NCBI GenBank assembly: GCA_020444515.1
Contig: JAHLKX010000005.1
Coordinates: 248,001-312,000 of the forward strand
DNA length: 64,000 bases
Direction of reading: 5' to 3'
From: Bacteroidota bacterium
GTDB taxonomy: Bacteria; Bacteroidota; Bacteroidia; Bacteroidales; JAADJA01
Shown in pieces: positions 45,401-53,389 of the stretch; position 1 is the stretch's first letter, and every line of letters starts with the position of its first letter. Position numbers and translations under genes: made by a program. The notes beneath the pieces were generated by a model. The model searched no databases and had not been told where the DNA came from. It saw nothing but the letters and a program-made list of their open reading frames with translations.

Positions 45401-45931
45401 GTTTTTGTTCAAAAAACGCTGCAGCAATTGCATGCTGGTAATGGTACATTGTTCCTTCTCTTCCTCTTTTTCAGGTGATTTTTCCGGATAGCCATACCGC
45501 TTCATCACCGCTTTTCCTTTTACACTGTTGAGATATCCCGAAATGATGTTGGCCAGGTTGACGATAAGATCCCGTTCTTCCTGAAGGAAGGGTCCTTCAT
45601 CAATATTGGGGAAACTTTTGGTATAATAGATTTCAATTTTGCCCCTGACATTGTCGATGGTCTCAAATGGCTGCTCTTGTTTCCAGTTGGTTGTTTTAAA
45701 ATCGTTCGACCTGAATTCATCATCATTGTATACGATCCTGGCTCGTGTAAATTCAGGGTATTGCCAGCCATCAGGCAGGATATAGGCAATTTGCTGAAGG
45801 GTTTCATTTACGGATTTACCTTCTTTTAAGATTCCTGTTGTCCGGTTGAGGGTCGAAAGTTCCTTCAACCGCTCTATGGTTTCGGACCGCAATTGTTCCA
45901 AACCGTTTTTTAATTGCCTGTTATCTGCCAT
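42476..45931 (-). CDS. PEP/pyruvate-binding (PEP synthase-like) protein with receiver domains
   Basis: A 1151-residue protein. Residues 1-145 resemble a GAF-like segment often seen in sensor proteins (QIAYILPDGWQYPEFTRARI). Residues about 190-320 look like a degenerate receiver. Residues 338-475 are a fuller receiver, with E344/D345 and the acceptor candidate D415 (CLITDVKFSKEG). Residues from about 590 are the PPDK N-terminal ATP-grasp region: EGAMGGKGRGLAFLNSL, KPLAIRSSGLFEDSLMQPFA, and an ATP-grasp C-terminus with VEIEFAIDLNKD. The swivelling phosphohistidine domain and PEP-binding barrel of true PEP synthase are missing. A phosphorylation-controlled ATP-dependent regulator or kinase is likely; the substrate is unknown. 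Single-gene unit with a TAACTTTG -7 element at 45957-45964. Confidence 0.82.
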   Translation of the reverse strand: MADNRQLKNGLEQLRSETIERLKELSTLNRTTGILKEGKSVNETLQQIAYILPDGWQYPEFTRARIVYNDDEFRSNDFKTTNWKQEQPFETIDNVRGKIEIYYTKSFPNIDEGPFLQEERDLIVNLANIISGYLNSVKGKAVMKRYGYPEKSPEKEEEKEQCTITSMQLLQRFLNKNNYNRDLYHDLMPFKVGEILIISNLYDAYSIEKEGRFSEHMMGEYAKLNLTSLPRITGVSSLEEAIEQLQSKHFDLVIIMVGVDKTFPLGISERIKKTFPYIPVYLLLNNNSDIAFFEEKKKPLGYERIFVWNGESRIFFAMIKHLEDRINLENDTRIALVRYILVVEDSPMYYSRYLPILYKIVLEQTKRIIDDVSTDDLYKVLKLRARPKILLATNYEEAVEIYNKYDEFIFCLITDVKFSKEGVLNEQAGFDLVKYIRSEKKEIPVIVQSSNKEMENEAFNLKTTFIFKNSENLEQEIKSFIKHYLGFGNFIYRDQYGKKLVEVKSLKDFEKHLRTIPPESILYHAKKDHFSMWLMARGEIQAAKILHPKKTYEFKDPESIREYLINVIRKFRNEQRQGKVVPYEEQAILDEANIVTLTEGAMGGKGRGLAFLNSLIYNLDFSQFLSDINLKTPRTAIIGTDEFEYFLDNNQLHFVKTEPIPFDELKWRFLHGKLTPTLIKRLKEMLRLIKKPLAIRSSGLFEDSLMQPFAGIFETYLLPNNHPDINVRLQQVMDAIKLVYASVYSDMARGYIRAVNYHIEEEKMAVIIQEVVGNRYGEMFYPHISGVAQSYNYYPFSHMKPEEGFAVAAFGLGKYVVEGEKAYRFSPKYPTTEIMTPKDQIQNSQTVFYAVDLKKHDLNLLDGDMAGLIKTDIYEAEKHGTLKHCVSVYDPNNNSISAGLDKPGPRIVNFGNILRYNYIPMARTIEVVLDIVKEAFGSAVEIEFAIDLNKDKNYRASFYLLQVKPMIGNVDDYDVDPEQFSKEDMIIYAEKGMGNGLINNIRDVIFIDNAKFDKKKTMEMVDEIEAINKEMMQEGRQYVLIGPGRWGTRDRWIGIPVDWPQISNAKVIVETSLEGYPLDASSGSHFFHNVTSANVGYFSVQPEKSNSFINYEILNQQELVKETNFFRHVRFPENINIRMDGKKRISVVTTV

Positions 45932-47631
<1,700 letters not shown>

Positions 47632-47653
47632 AGCACAATCCAACATAAATTTG

Positions 47654-47684
47654 AAGCCCCCGGTTTTTGGATCGGGGGTTTTTT
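47654..47684 (+). terminator. Rho-independent terminator of gdhA
   Basis: Stem CCCCCG (47657-47662) / CGGGGG (47673-47678) with flanking A-T/G-U pairs, followed by TTTTTT at 47679-47684. It lies 22 bp after the stop codon. Confidence 0.88.
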
Positions 47685-47837
47685 GCTTTTCAGAGGTAAT
47701 TTACTTCTTTAAAGTATTTTAAACGATGTAAATATATAAGCTCTAAATTGCACTCCAAACTTGCTTTTTTCGTTTTTTTTTTTTTTTCTTTAGTAAACGT
47801 TTTAAACCAATTTTTTTAACATTTAAAATTTACCAAC

Positions 47838-48788
47838 ATGAAAAAGAAAACGTTTGCGCTGATGGCATTAGCCGCAATTGCAGCCACAGCTTTGCTTATT
47901 AATTCCTGTTCAAAATCAGATCAAAAAATTCCAGAAGTCCAAAAAGATTTTAAGTATGTTGAATTTAATCCTGATGAATCACAGGTTCCAATACTTGTTC
48001 AGAATTTCAATCAAAAGTTCACCAACTATAAGGATGGATATAAGAGTGGTGAAAATATTCCATTAAACGAAGCAATCTGGACATTGGAAGCCGGTGTGAA
48101 TTTTGAGTTTACAGAAAACAGAGATGAAAATACCTTATTAATTGAAGAACCTTCACAAATGACCATTCCTGTTGAATTTTCTGCCGACAATACCCCGGTT
48201 GTATCAATGGAGGATGTATTTGAAGCATACTCTTCTTTTATCAATACTACTGAAGGATTCTTGACTTCTGGCGAAAATGAAACTAATTTTGTTCTTGCGG
48301 ATGTAGAGTTAAGTAGTCTAAATGGAAATAATGCAAATATAAATTTAACCTTATTAGGAGGATTGTATTTCCCCGGAAGTTGCCAAATTGATGATAACAA
48401 TGATTATTGGTATTTCTTTGATGGTTTAGGAAGATGTAATGATTTATCTCCTGCCTATTTGGGCCTGGATGCAATGCATCGATTGGATAACCTGATGAAT
48501 TGCGCACAACCTTATTGCTCAACTGGATCACCTGTTTATTATGGTATTGTAACATATGAAATCCCCGGTGCATTAAGTGGTGTGGTTGATGCTTGTGAAA
48601 ATCCTGAGTGGTTGGAAATCGATTTAGATGATAACGCATATTCAATGAATTTCTATAAACCATCAGGAAAATCATATTTAAATTGCAATTCCTATCAAGA
48701 CCTTATTACTTCTTACCCAGAAGAAATTTATGGCCAGGTTATGGTTATTAGATATGGTAATTGGTATTGTCAGGGAGGTGGTGAATAA
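47838..48788 (+). CDS. Hypothetical lipoprotein
   Basis: A 316-residue protein with lipobox LLINSC near residue 24 (KKKTFALMALAAIAATALLINSC). The mature part is acidic and has no motif I recognise; the C-terminal half contains four cysteines (NCAQPYCSTGSP, LNCNSYQDL, WYCQGG) that could form disulfides. Base composition is visibly more AT-rich than gdhA. It lies 72 bp before a T9SS protein of similar composition, so they may be expressed together. A run of 15 T at 47773-47787 precedes it. Confidence 0.7.
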   Translation: MKKKTFALMALAAIAATALLINSCSKSDQKIPEVQKDFKYVEFNPDESQVPILVQNFNQKFTNYKDGYKSGENIPLNEAIWTLEAGVNFEFTENRDENTLLIEEPSQMTIPVEFSADNTPVVSMEDVFEAYSSFINTTEGFLTSGENETNFVLADVELSSLNGNNANINLTLLGGLYFPGSCQIDDNNDYWYFFDGLGRCNDLSPAYLGLDAMHRLDNLMNCAQPYCSTGSPVYYGIVTYEIPGALSGVVDACENPEWLEIDLDDNAYSMNFYKPSGKSYLNCNSYQDLITSYPEEIYGQVMVIRYGNWYCQGGGE

Positions 48789-48860
48789 CTTATAAATATC
48801 GGTAGGGTTTTTTAACTCTGCCGCTATCTTGTAAAATGAAAATTTACTAATTAAAATAAT

Positions 48861-50339
48861 ATGGATAAAAAATTTGCCTTTTCAATGAGGTTATTTATGC
48901 TATGTGCTTTTATCCTTATTTGTGCAGTATCTTATTCCCAAACATTTGAAAAGCTTTATCATACGAGTTTGGATGATCATTCAAGTGATGCTGTTCAATT
49001 ATCTAATGGGAATTTCGTGATAGTAATTAATCGGGGAGACTTTTTTACTCAGTTTAGTGATTTTATTCTTTTAATTATCGAGCCAGATGGAAACATTGCA
49101 GATTCAATAATATATTCAGGATCAGAAAATTATAATTATTACGGCTTGAGTCAATTACATAATTATAACGATTCAATTATTACAGGATTTCGCGTGTGTG
49201 CTGATGAACAATTAAATTCGTTTTTAAATATAATTAAATTCGATGAAGAATTTAATGTATTGCTTGATACAATCGTTGGTTATGAAATTCCTGAGTTATA
49301 TTTGTTTTATGACCTCTTTACGATTGATTATAAATTAATAGTGACTGCAACAGAAACAGTTACAAATGAAGTATTTCTTTACGAGTACGAGCTAGTTAAC
49401 GATAAATTAAATTTCCATTCTATAATTGATACAGGTGGTTTTATAAATCAATGGCCCATGATCATAGCAGATATACCCGATAAAAATGCTTTTCATTTGT
49501 ATTTATTTGATGTTTATAAAACCATTTATGAAATTAACAAAACTGATTTTTCTATAGACACAACCTATAATTATTACCCATATAATTTTCAACCACGTAA
49601 AGCCATTTCAAGTTTTAATGATAGTACTTATTTTGTTGCAGGCCGTGAATCTGATCTGTCAAATCCTGATGTCAGGTTTATTCCTTCGTATTTTGAAATC
49701 AGTCAAAATGGAAATATAATTGATTATCATATTTACGATCTTCAAAATGATACCAGTTCTTATTTTGTGTCTGATTGTTTTGTGAGAACAGAAAACCGCA
49801 TTTACTTCGCATTGACTTATAATTATACCAGTAATCCTCCATTTACCATTATCCCCGAACAACGCTGGATTTGGCTTATGTGCCTGTACCCGAATGGTAC
49901 GCTCGACTGGCAACGGTTTTATAAGGGAGAAGTAAATTATATGCCGTATAAATTATTACCAACAAGCGATGGAGGTTTATTGATCGTTTCCAATAAATAC
50001 GACTGGAACGATCCTGTTCCTTACCAGCGCGATGTCCACATCTTAAAGGTGGATAGCACCGGTTGGTACCAGGGATTGACAACCGGATTACCGGAGCAAA
50101 CGAAAGAAAACCAAATACTGGTTTATCCAAACCCCGCATCTGATTATGTTCATTTTGCATTTGGCTATTATAGCAATTTACAAATTGCTATTTACTCAAG
50201 TCAGGGACAACAAGTTTTTACCGGACAATTTGCTAAAAAAGCTACCATTGACATTTCTTTGTTGCCTGCCGGAATATACACCTACACGATAAACAATGAC
50301 AATGGTTTTTTTGAACGGGGGAAGATCATTAAACAATAA
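48861..50339 (+). CDS. T9SS type A sorting-domain secreted protein
   Basis: A 492-residue protein with signal segment RLFMLCAFILICAVSYSQ. The body is rich in Asn, Tyr and Asp, with a repeating propeller-like pattern (DAVQLSNGNFVIVINRG, KLLPTSDGGLLIVSNKYDW). The type A sorting domain starts at QILVYPNPASDYVHFAFG and ends RGKIIKQ. The ligand or enzyme activity is unknown. Strongly AT-rich codon use, like the lipoprotein gene before it. Confidence 0.8.
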   Translation: MDKKFAFSMRLFMLCAFILICAVSYSQTFEKLYHTSLDDHSSDAVQLSNGNFVIVINRGDFFTQFSDFILLIIEPDGNIADSIIYSGSENYNYYGLSQLHNYNDSIITGFRVCADEQLNSFLNIIKFDEEFNVLLDTIVGYEIPELYLFYDLFTIDYKLIVTATETVTNEVFLYEYELVNDKLNFHSIIDTGGFINQWPMIIADIPDKNAFHLYLFDVYKTIYEINKTDFSIDTTYNYYPYNFQPRKAISSFNDSTYFVAGRESDLSNPDVRFIPSYFEISQNGNIIDYHIYDLQNDTSSYFVSDCFVRTENRIYFALTYNYTSNPPFTIIPEQRWIWLMCLYPNGTLDWQRFYKGEVNYMPYKLLPTSDGGLLIVSNKYDWNDPVPYQRDVHILKVDSTGWYQGLTTGLPEQTKENQILVYPNPASDYVHFAFGYYSNLQIAIYSSQGQQVFTGQFAKKATIDISLLPAGIYTYTINNDNGFFERGKIIKQ

Positions 50340-50341
50340 AA

Positions 50342-51481
50342 TCACGCCAACATCTTCCTGCAAATAAACTCGGCAGCCTTACCATCACCAAATACCGCCG
50401 GAAATTTCAGGTTGCTATGCACATTATAATATTCAAAAGCCTGCAGGATTTTATCCTGATGTGCATCGGTGATCTGGCCCGTCTTATTTTCAACGATCTC
50501 GATCCATTCGGTTTCAGGCCGCAGGATGATCACCGGTTTCTGAAAAAAGTAAGCTTCTTTTTGCACACCGCCTGAATCGGTCATCACCATCCGGCAGTTT
50601 TTTTCCAGTACCAGCATATCAAAAAATGAAGCAGGCGGGATCAGCTTTAACCGTTTGCTTTCTGCAACGGCTTTAAATCGTTGGGTGGTGAGGTTCTTCT
50701 TGAGCATTTTAGCGGTTCTCGGATGGAGCGGAAGCAAGATTTCGGTTTCGTGCACACTACTGATCTCGATCAGCGCCTCAAAAATGCTGTTAAGCCGTTC
50801 GGGTATATCGGTATTGTTATCGCGGTGGATGGTTGCCAGTATAAAATTATGCCTGGATAGCCCGTGAGTTTTCATCACCTGCGATTTTTTAACGGCGATA
50901 TCGGCATAATAGAGGCTATTGTCGTACATGATATCACCACAATGAAAAATGCCCGGGTTATCGGCTGTAAATGGAGGTTTGGCATGAGCATTAAATCCTT
51001 CATGGATCAGGTTATTCAGTCCGGTGCGGGTAGGGGTGAAGAGCAGGGTGGAACTGTGGTCGCACATGATCCGGTTGATCTCCTCAGGCATCGATTTATT
51101 GAACGACCTCAAACCTGCTTCAATGTGGACTATCGGAATGTGAATTTTAGAAGCTGCGATGGCGCCGGCCAGCGTGGAGTTGGTATCGCCGTATAAAACC
51201 ACGTAATCCGGTTTTTTGATCATCAGCAGATCTTCGATCTTTTCGATCATTGTAGCGGTTTGTTTCCCATGAGTACCCGAGCCAACGTTTAAATTAAAAT
51301 CGGGGGCAGGAATACCCATTTCATCAAAAAACACCTGCGACATATTTGCATCGTAATGTTGACCGGTGTGGACGATGGTTTCTTTGATGTCGTCAGCAAA
51401 ATGCTTTTTAATGGCCCTGCTCAGAGCTGCTGCTTTGATTATTTGCGGACGCGCGCCTATTATGGTGAGTATGTTTTGCAT
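50342..51481 (-). CDS. wecB: Non-hydrolysing UDP-GlcNAc 2-epimerase family protein
   Basis: A 379-residue GT-B-fold epimerase. N-terminal IIGARPQIIKAAALSRAI, active-site YGDTNSTLAGAIAASK near residue 97, HIEAGLRSFNKSMPEEINR near 118, and TDSGGVQKEAYFF near 290. It makes UDP-ManNAc or a related 2-epimer for surface polysaccharide. The GARPQxIKAA start also occurs in WbpI-type 2,3-diacetamido uronate epimerases, so the exact substrate is open. It stands without other polysaccharide genes; only 2 bp separate its end from the convergent T9SS gene. Confidence 0.88.
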   Translation of the reverse strand: MQNILTIIGARPQIIKAAALSRAIKKHFADDIKETIVHTGQHYDANMSQVFFDEMGIPAPDFNLNVGSGTHGKQTATMIEKIEDLLMIKKPDYVVLYGDTNSTLAGAIAASKIHIPIVHIEAGLRSFNKSMPEEINRIMCDHSSTLLFTPTRTGLNNLIHEGFNAHAKPPFTADNPGIFHCGDIMYDNSLYYADIAVKKSQVMKTHGLSRHNFILATIHRDNNTDIPERLNSIFEALIEISSVHETEILLPLHPRTAKMLKKNLTTQRFKAVAESKRLKLIPPASFFDMLVLEKNCRMVMTDSGGVQKEAYFFQKPVIILRPETEWIEIVENKTGQITDAHQDKILQAFEYYNVHSNLKFPAVFGDGKAAEFICRKMLA

Positions 51482-51490
51482 AACTACTTC

Positions 51491-51532
51491 ATGAATAGTG
51501 ATTAACGATTAGTGAATGGTGATTTGTGAGGT
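51491..51532 (+). repeat. Heptamer array, left arm of four-helix cassette 2
   Basis: Six degenerate tandem heptamers of consensus GTGATTN: ATGAATA, GTGATTA, ACGATTA, GTGAATG, GTGATTT, GTGAGGT. It starts 10 bp upstream of the wecB start codon. Confidence 0.75.
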
Positions 51533-51582
51533 ATGGCAAAATAGCAATTTAAATCTAAATGGCAACCCTTCAATCCCATCCA

Positions 51583-51915
51583 TTATTGGTTGTTTTTTCT
51601 TGCCGTTTCAATACTTTTAACAAAAATGGAGATCAATTGATTATTTTCATTTTTTAGCCAGGGAAATAAATTATCTGGAACCTGGTAACGAGCTCCTTCA
51701 ATAATTTTTATTCCAACAAATGTTTCTCTAAGTTCCTTAAGACAAATTTGCATTTTGTGAATAAAGTCCTTTCGGGATTCTGCACTCTGAGCTTCACCAT
51801 AATTGAACGATGGTGATGCAGATGAACGTACCAACTGCCCTTTTAAATTTTTTGCAAAATCATCATTTGGCAGGGTTACAAGAATATCATTTAGTTTTAA
51901 AGCAAAGTCAATCAA
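51583..51915 (-). CDS. Four helix bundle protein (S23 family), probable N-terminal frameshift
   Basis: About 110 residues with family motifs KGQLVRSSASPSFNYGEAQS and AESRKDFIHKMQICLKELRE. The frame begins at a TTG (51915), but coding similarity seems to continue upstream (codons reading EYKRVNLENR). An ATG at 51979 followed by a run of six T is one base out of frame: removing a T would join it to this frame. So the gene is either slightly broken, misassembled, or starts at TTG. It is the second member of the family in this window and is bracketed by inverted heptamer arrays of a different sequence. Confidence 0.82.
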   Translation of the reverse strand: MIDFALKLNDILVTLPNDDFAKNLKGQLVRSSASPSFNYGEAQSAESRKDFIHKMQICLKELRETFVGIKIIEGARYQVPDNLFPWLKNENNQLISIFVKSIETARKNNQ

Positions 51916-52092
51916 TCTGTTTTCAAGGTTTACGCGTTTGTATTCAGATTTTTCTTCAAAAAAGAATATTTACATCCATGATTCATGATTTTAAGATTTA
52001 TATTTTGGTAATTTGCAGTGTTATTGCAAAATCACTTTTTTCAAAATTCATGTATTTTTCAAATACCCAAAAATTCTAAATCAAAAATCATC

Positions 52093-52141
52093 TTTCACCA
52101 TTCACCTTTCACCAATCACAAATCACCAATCACCAATCACC
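52093..52141 (-). repeat. Heptamer array, right arm of four-helix cassette 2
   Basis: Seven tandem heptamers of consensus AATCACC (TTTCACC, ATTCACC, TTTCACC, AATCACA, then three AATCACC). The reverse complement, GGTGATT, matches the left arm at 51491, so the arms are inverted. It ends 3 bp from the radC stop codon. Confidence 0.88.
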
Positions 52142-52144
52142 AAT

Positions 52145-52843
52145 CTAAAGCGTTCCTTCATCTGCAAAACTATAATATTTTTCATCACCAAGGATGAGGT
52201 GGTCGAGGATGGGCATGTCGAGCATTTCGCCGGCATTTTTAAGTTTTCGGGTCAGTTTGATATCGGCATCCGAAGGTTTTACACTACCCGAAGGATGGTT
52301 ATGGCAAAGGATAATCGAGGTGGCATTGTTTTCAAGACCTATTTTAAAAATCTTTTTTGGGTCTGCGACCGTTCCTGAAAAACCACCTTCACTGATCTGA
52401 ATATGACGGATCACTTTATTGGCCCGATTCAACAGCAGTGTATAGAACGCTTCATAGGTCAAATCCCCGAATATCCCTGAAAAATATTCAAAGACATCCC
52501 GACTGGAGGAGATTTTCTTTCGGTCGAGTGCTTCGGCACCCCGCCGCCGTTTCCCTAACTCAAGCGCTGCAATAATACTGATGGCCTTGGCTTCGCCTAC
52601 GCCTTTAAATTTCATCAGATCTTTTACACTGAGTTTTGAAAGTTCTACAAGGTTGTCATTTGATTCTCGTAAAATCCGTTTGGCCAGGTCCACGGCCGAT
52701 TCGTTTCTGCTGCCCGAGCCCATTAATATGGCGATTAGTTCGGCATCACTGAGGCTTTGCCGCCCTTTCAATAAGAGTTTCTCGCGTGGACGGTCACCTT
52801 CAGCCCACTGACGGATGGGAAAATATTCTTTTACGGACTCCAT
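52145..52843 (-). CDS. radC: RadC family JAB-domain protein
   Basis: A 232-residue protein. Helix-hairpin-helix region about 65-95 (LSVKDLMKFKGVGEAKAISI), then an MPN/JAB domain with the metal motif ILCHNHPSGSVKPSDAD near residue 180 (HxHPSGxxxxSxxD). N-terminal IRQWAEGDRPREKLL and the SLSDAELIAILMGSG segment are standard for the family. The name comes from DNA repair, but the cellular role is uncertain. Start at ATG 52843. Confidence 0.93.
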   Translation of the reverse strand: MESVKEYFPIRQWAEGDRPREKLLLKGRQSLSDAELIAILMGSGSRNESAVDLAKRILRESNDNLVELSKLSVKDLMKFKGVGEAKAISIIAALELGKRRRGAEALDRKKISSSRDVFEYFSGIFGDLTYEAFYTLLLNRANKVIRHIQISEGGFSGTVADPKKIFKIGLENNATSIILCHNHPSGSVKPSDADIKLTRKLKNAGEMLDMPILDHLILGDEKYYSFADEGTL

Positions 52844-52923
52844 GCCTGGTTTTGTTTGGAAGCCTAAAAGTAAAATTTTTTTTTGAATGCATCAATTGAT
52901 CTGGTGAGGAAACCAAATTGTAT

Positions 52924-52960
52924 AAAAAAAAGAAAGGCCTCTATCGAACGATAGAGACCT
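52924..52960 (-). terminator. Rho-independent terminator of rpsT
   Basis: On the minus strand the stem CTCTATC-GTTC-GATAGAG, extended by AGG/CCT across one mismatch, is followed by TTTCTTTTTTTT. It lies about 30 bp after the rpsT stop. Confidence 0.85.
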
Positions 52961-52988
52961 AAAACCCAAAAGCCATGAAAAAAAATCC

Positions 52989-53240
52989 TTAAAGTGTACT
53001 AACCTGCTTGGCCATTTTTGATTTGAGGTTAGATGCTTTATTCTTATGAATAATATTTTTCTTAACCAGTTTATCAATCAGACTCGACATTTTGGGAAAA
53101 CGTTCTTCTGCTTCTTTTTTATCCGTCAATGCTCTGAAGTCCCGTAAAGCATTTCGCATGGTTTTAGCGTAGTAGCGATTATGCAAGCGCTTGCTCTCGT
53201 TCTGCCTGATCCGCTTTAATGCTGATTTATGATTTGCCAT
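52989..53240 (-). CDS. rpsT: 30S ribosomal protein S20
   Basis: An 83-residue basic protein beginning [18 protein letters not shown], the S20 signature, with [15 protein letters not shown] and [19 protein letters not shown] segments. It binds 16S rRNA in the small subunit. Monocistronic with its own terminator and a good promoter candidate 30 bp upstream. Confidence 0.97.
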   Translation of the reverse strand: MANHKSALKRIRQNESKRLHNRYYAKTMRNALRDFRALTDKKEAEERFPKMSSLIDKLVKKNIIHKNKASNLKSKMAKQVSTL

Positions 53241-53269
53241 TTTTTATCTTAAATTTCGTTATGGGGGTG

Positions 53270-53299
53270 CAAAAATAAATAAAATTCTTTTACAACAAA
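53270..53299 (-). promoter_or_regulatory. Candidate promoter of rpsT
   Basis: On the minus strand TTTG (53296-53299), 18-bp spacer, TATTTTTG (53270-53277), a full match to TAnnTTTG. The inferred start of transcription is near 53263, 23 bp before the ATG. This is the best two-box match in the window. Confidence 0.55.
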
Positions 53300-53389
53300 A
53301 TTATTCGATAATTTTTTCAATTTGTTCAGCAAAATAACAATAATTAGTGCAAATTTGTTTGATCAAACCTTAAAAATATTTTCAACCTG

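Noticed and set aside
47773..47787. T15 run as a terminator or phase-variation tract
   Set aside because: No hairpin precedes it and it lies 50 bp before the lipoprotein start outside a recognised promoter spacer; gdhA already has a terminator at 47654-47684.
52093..52141. Tandem array resembling a small CRISPR
   Set aside because: The unit is only 7 bp with no spacers between units and no cas genes nearby; it is a simple tandem heptamer.
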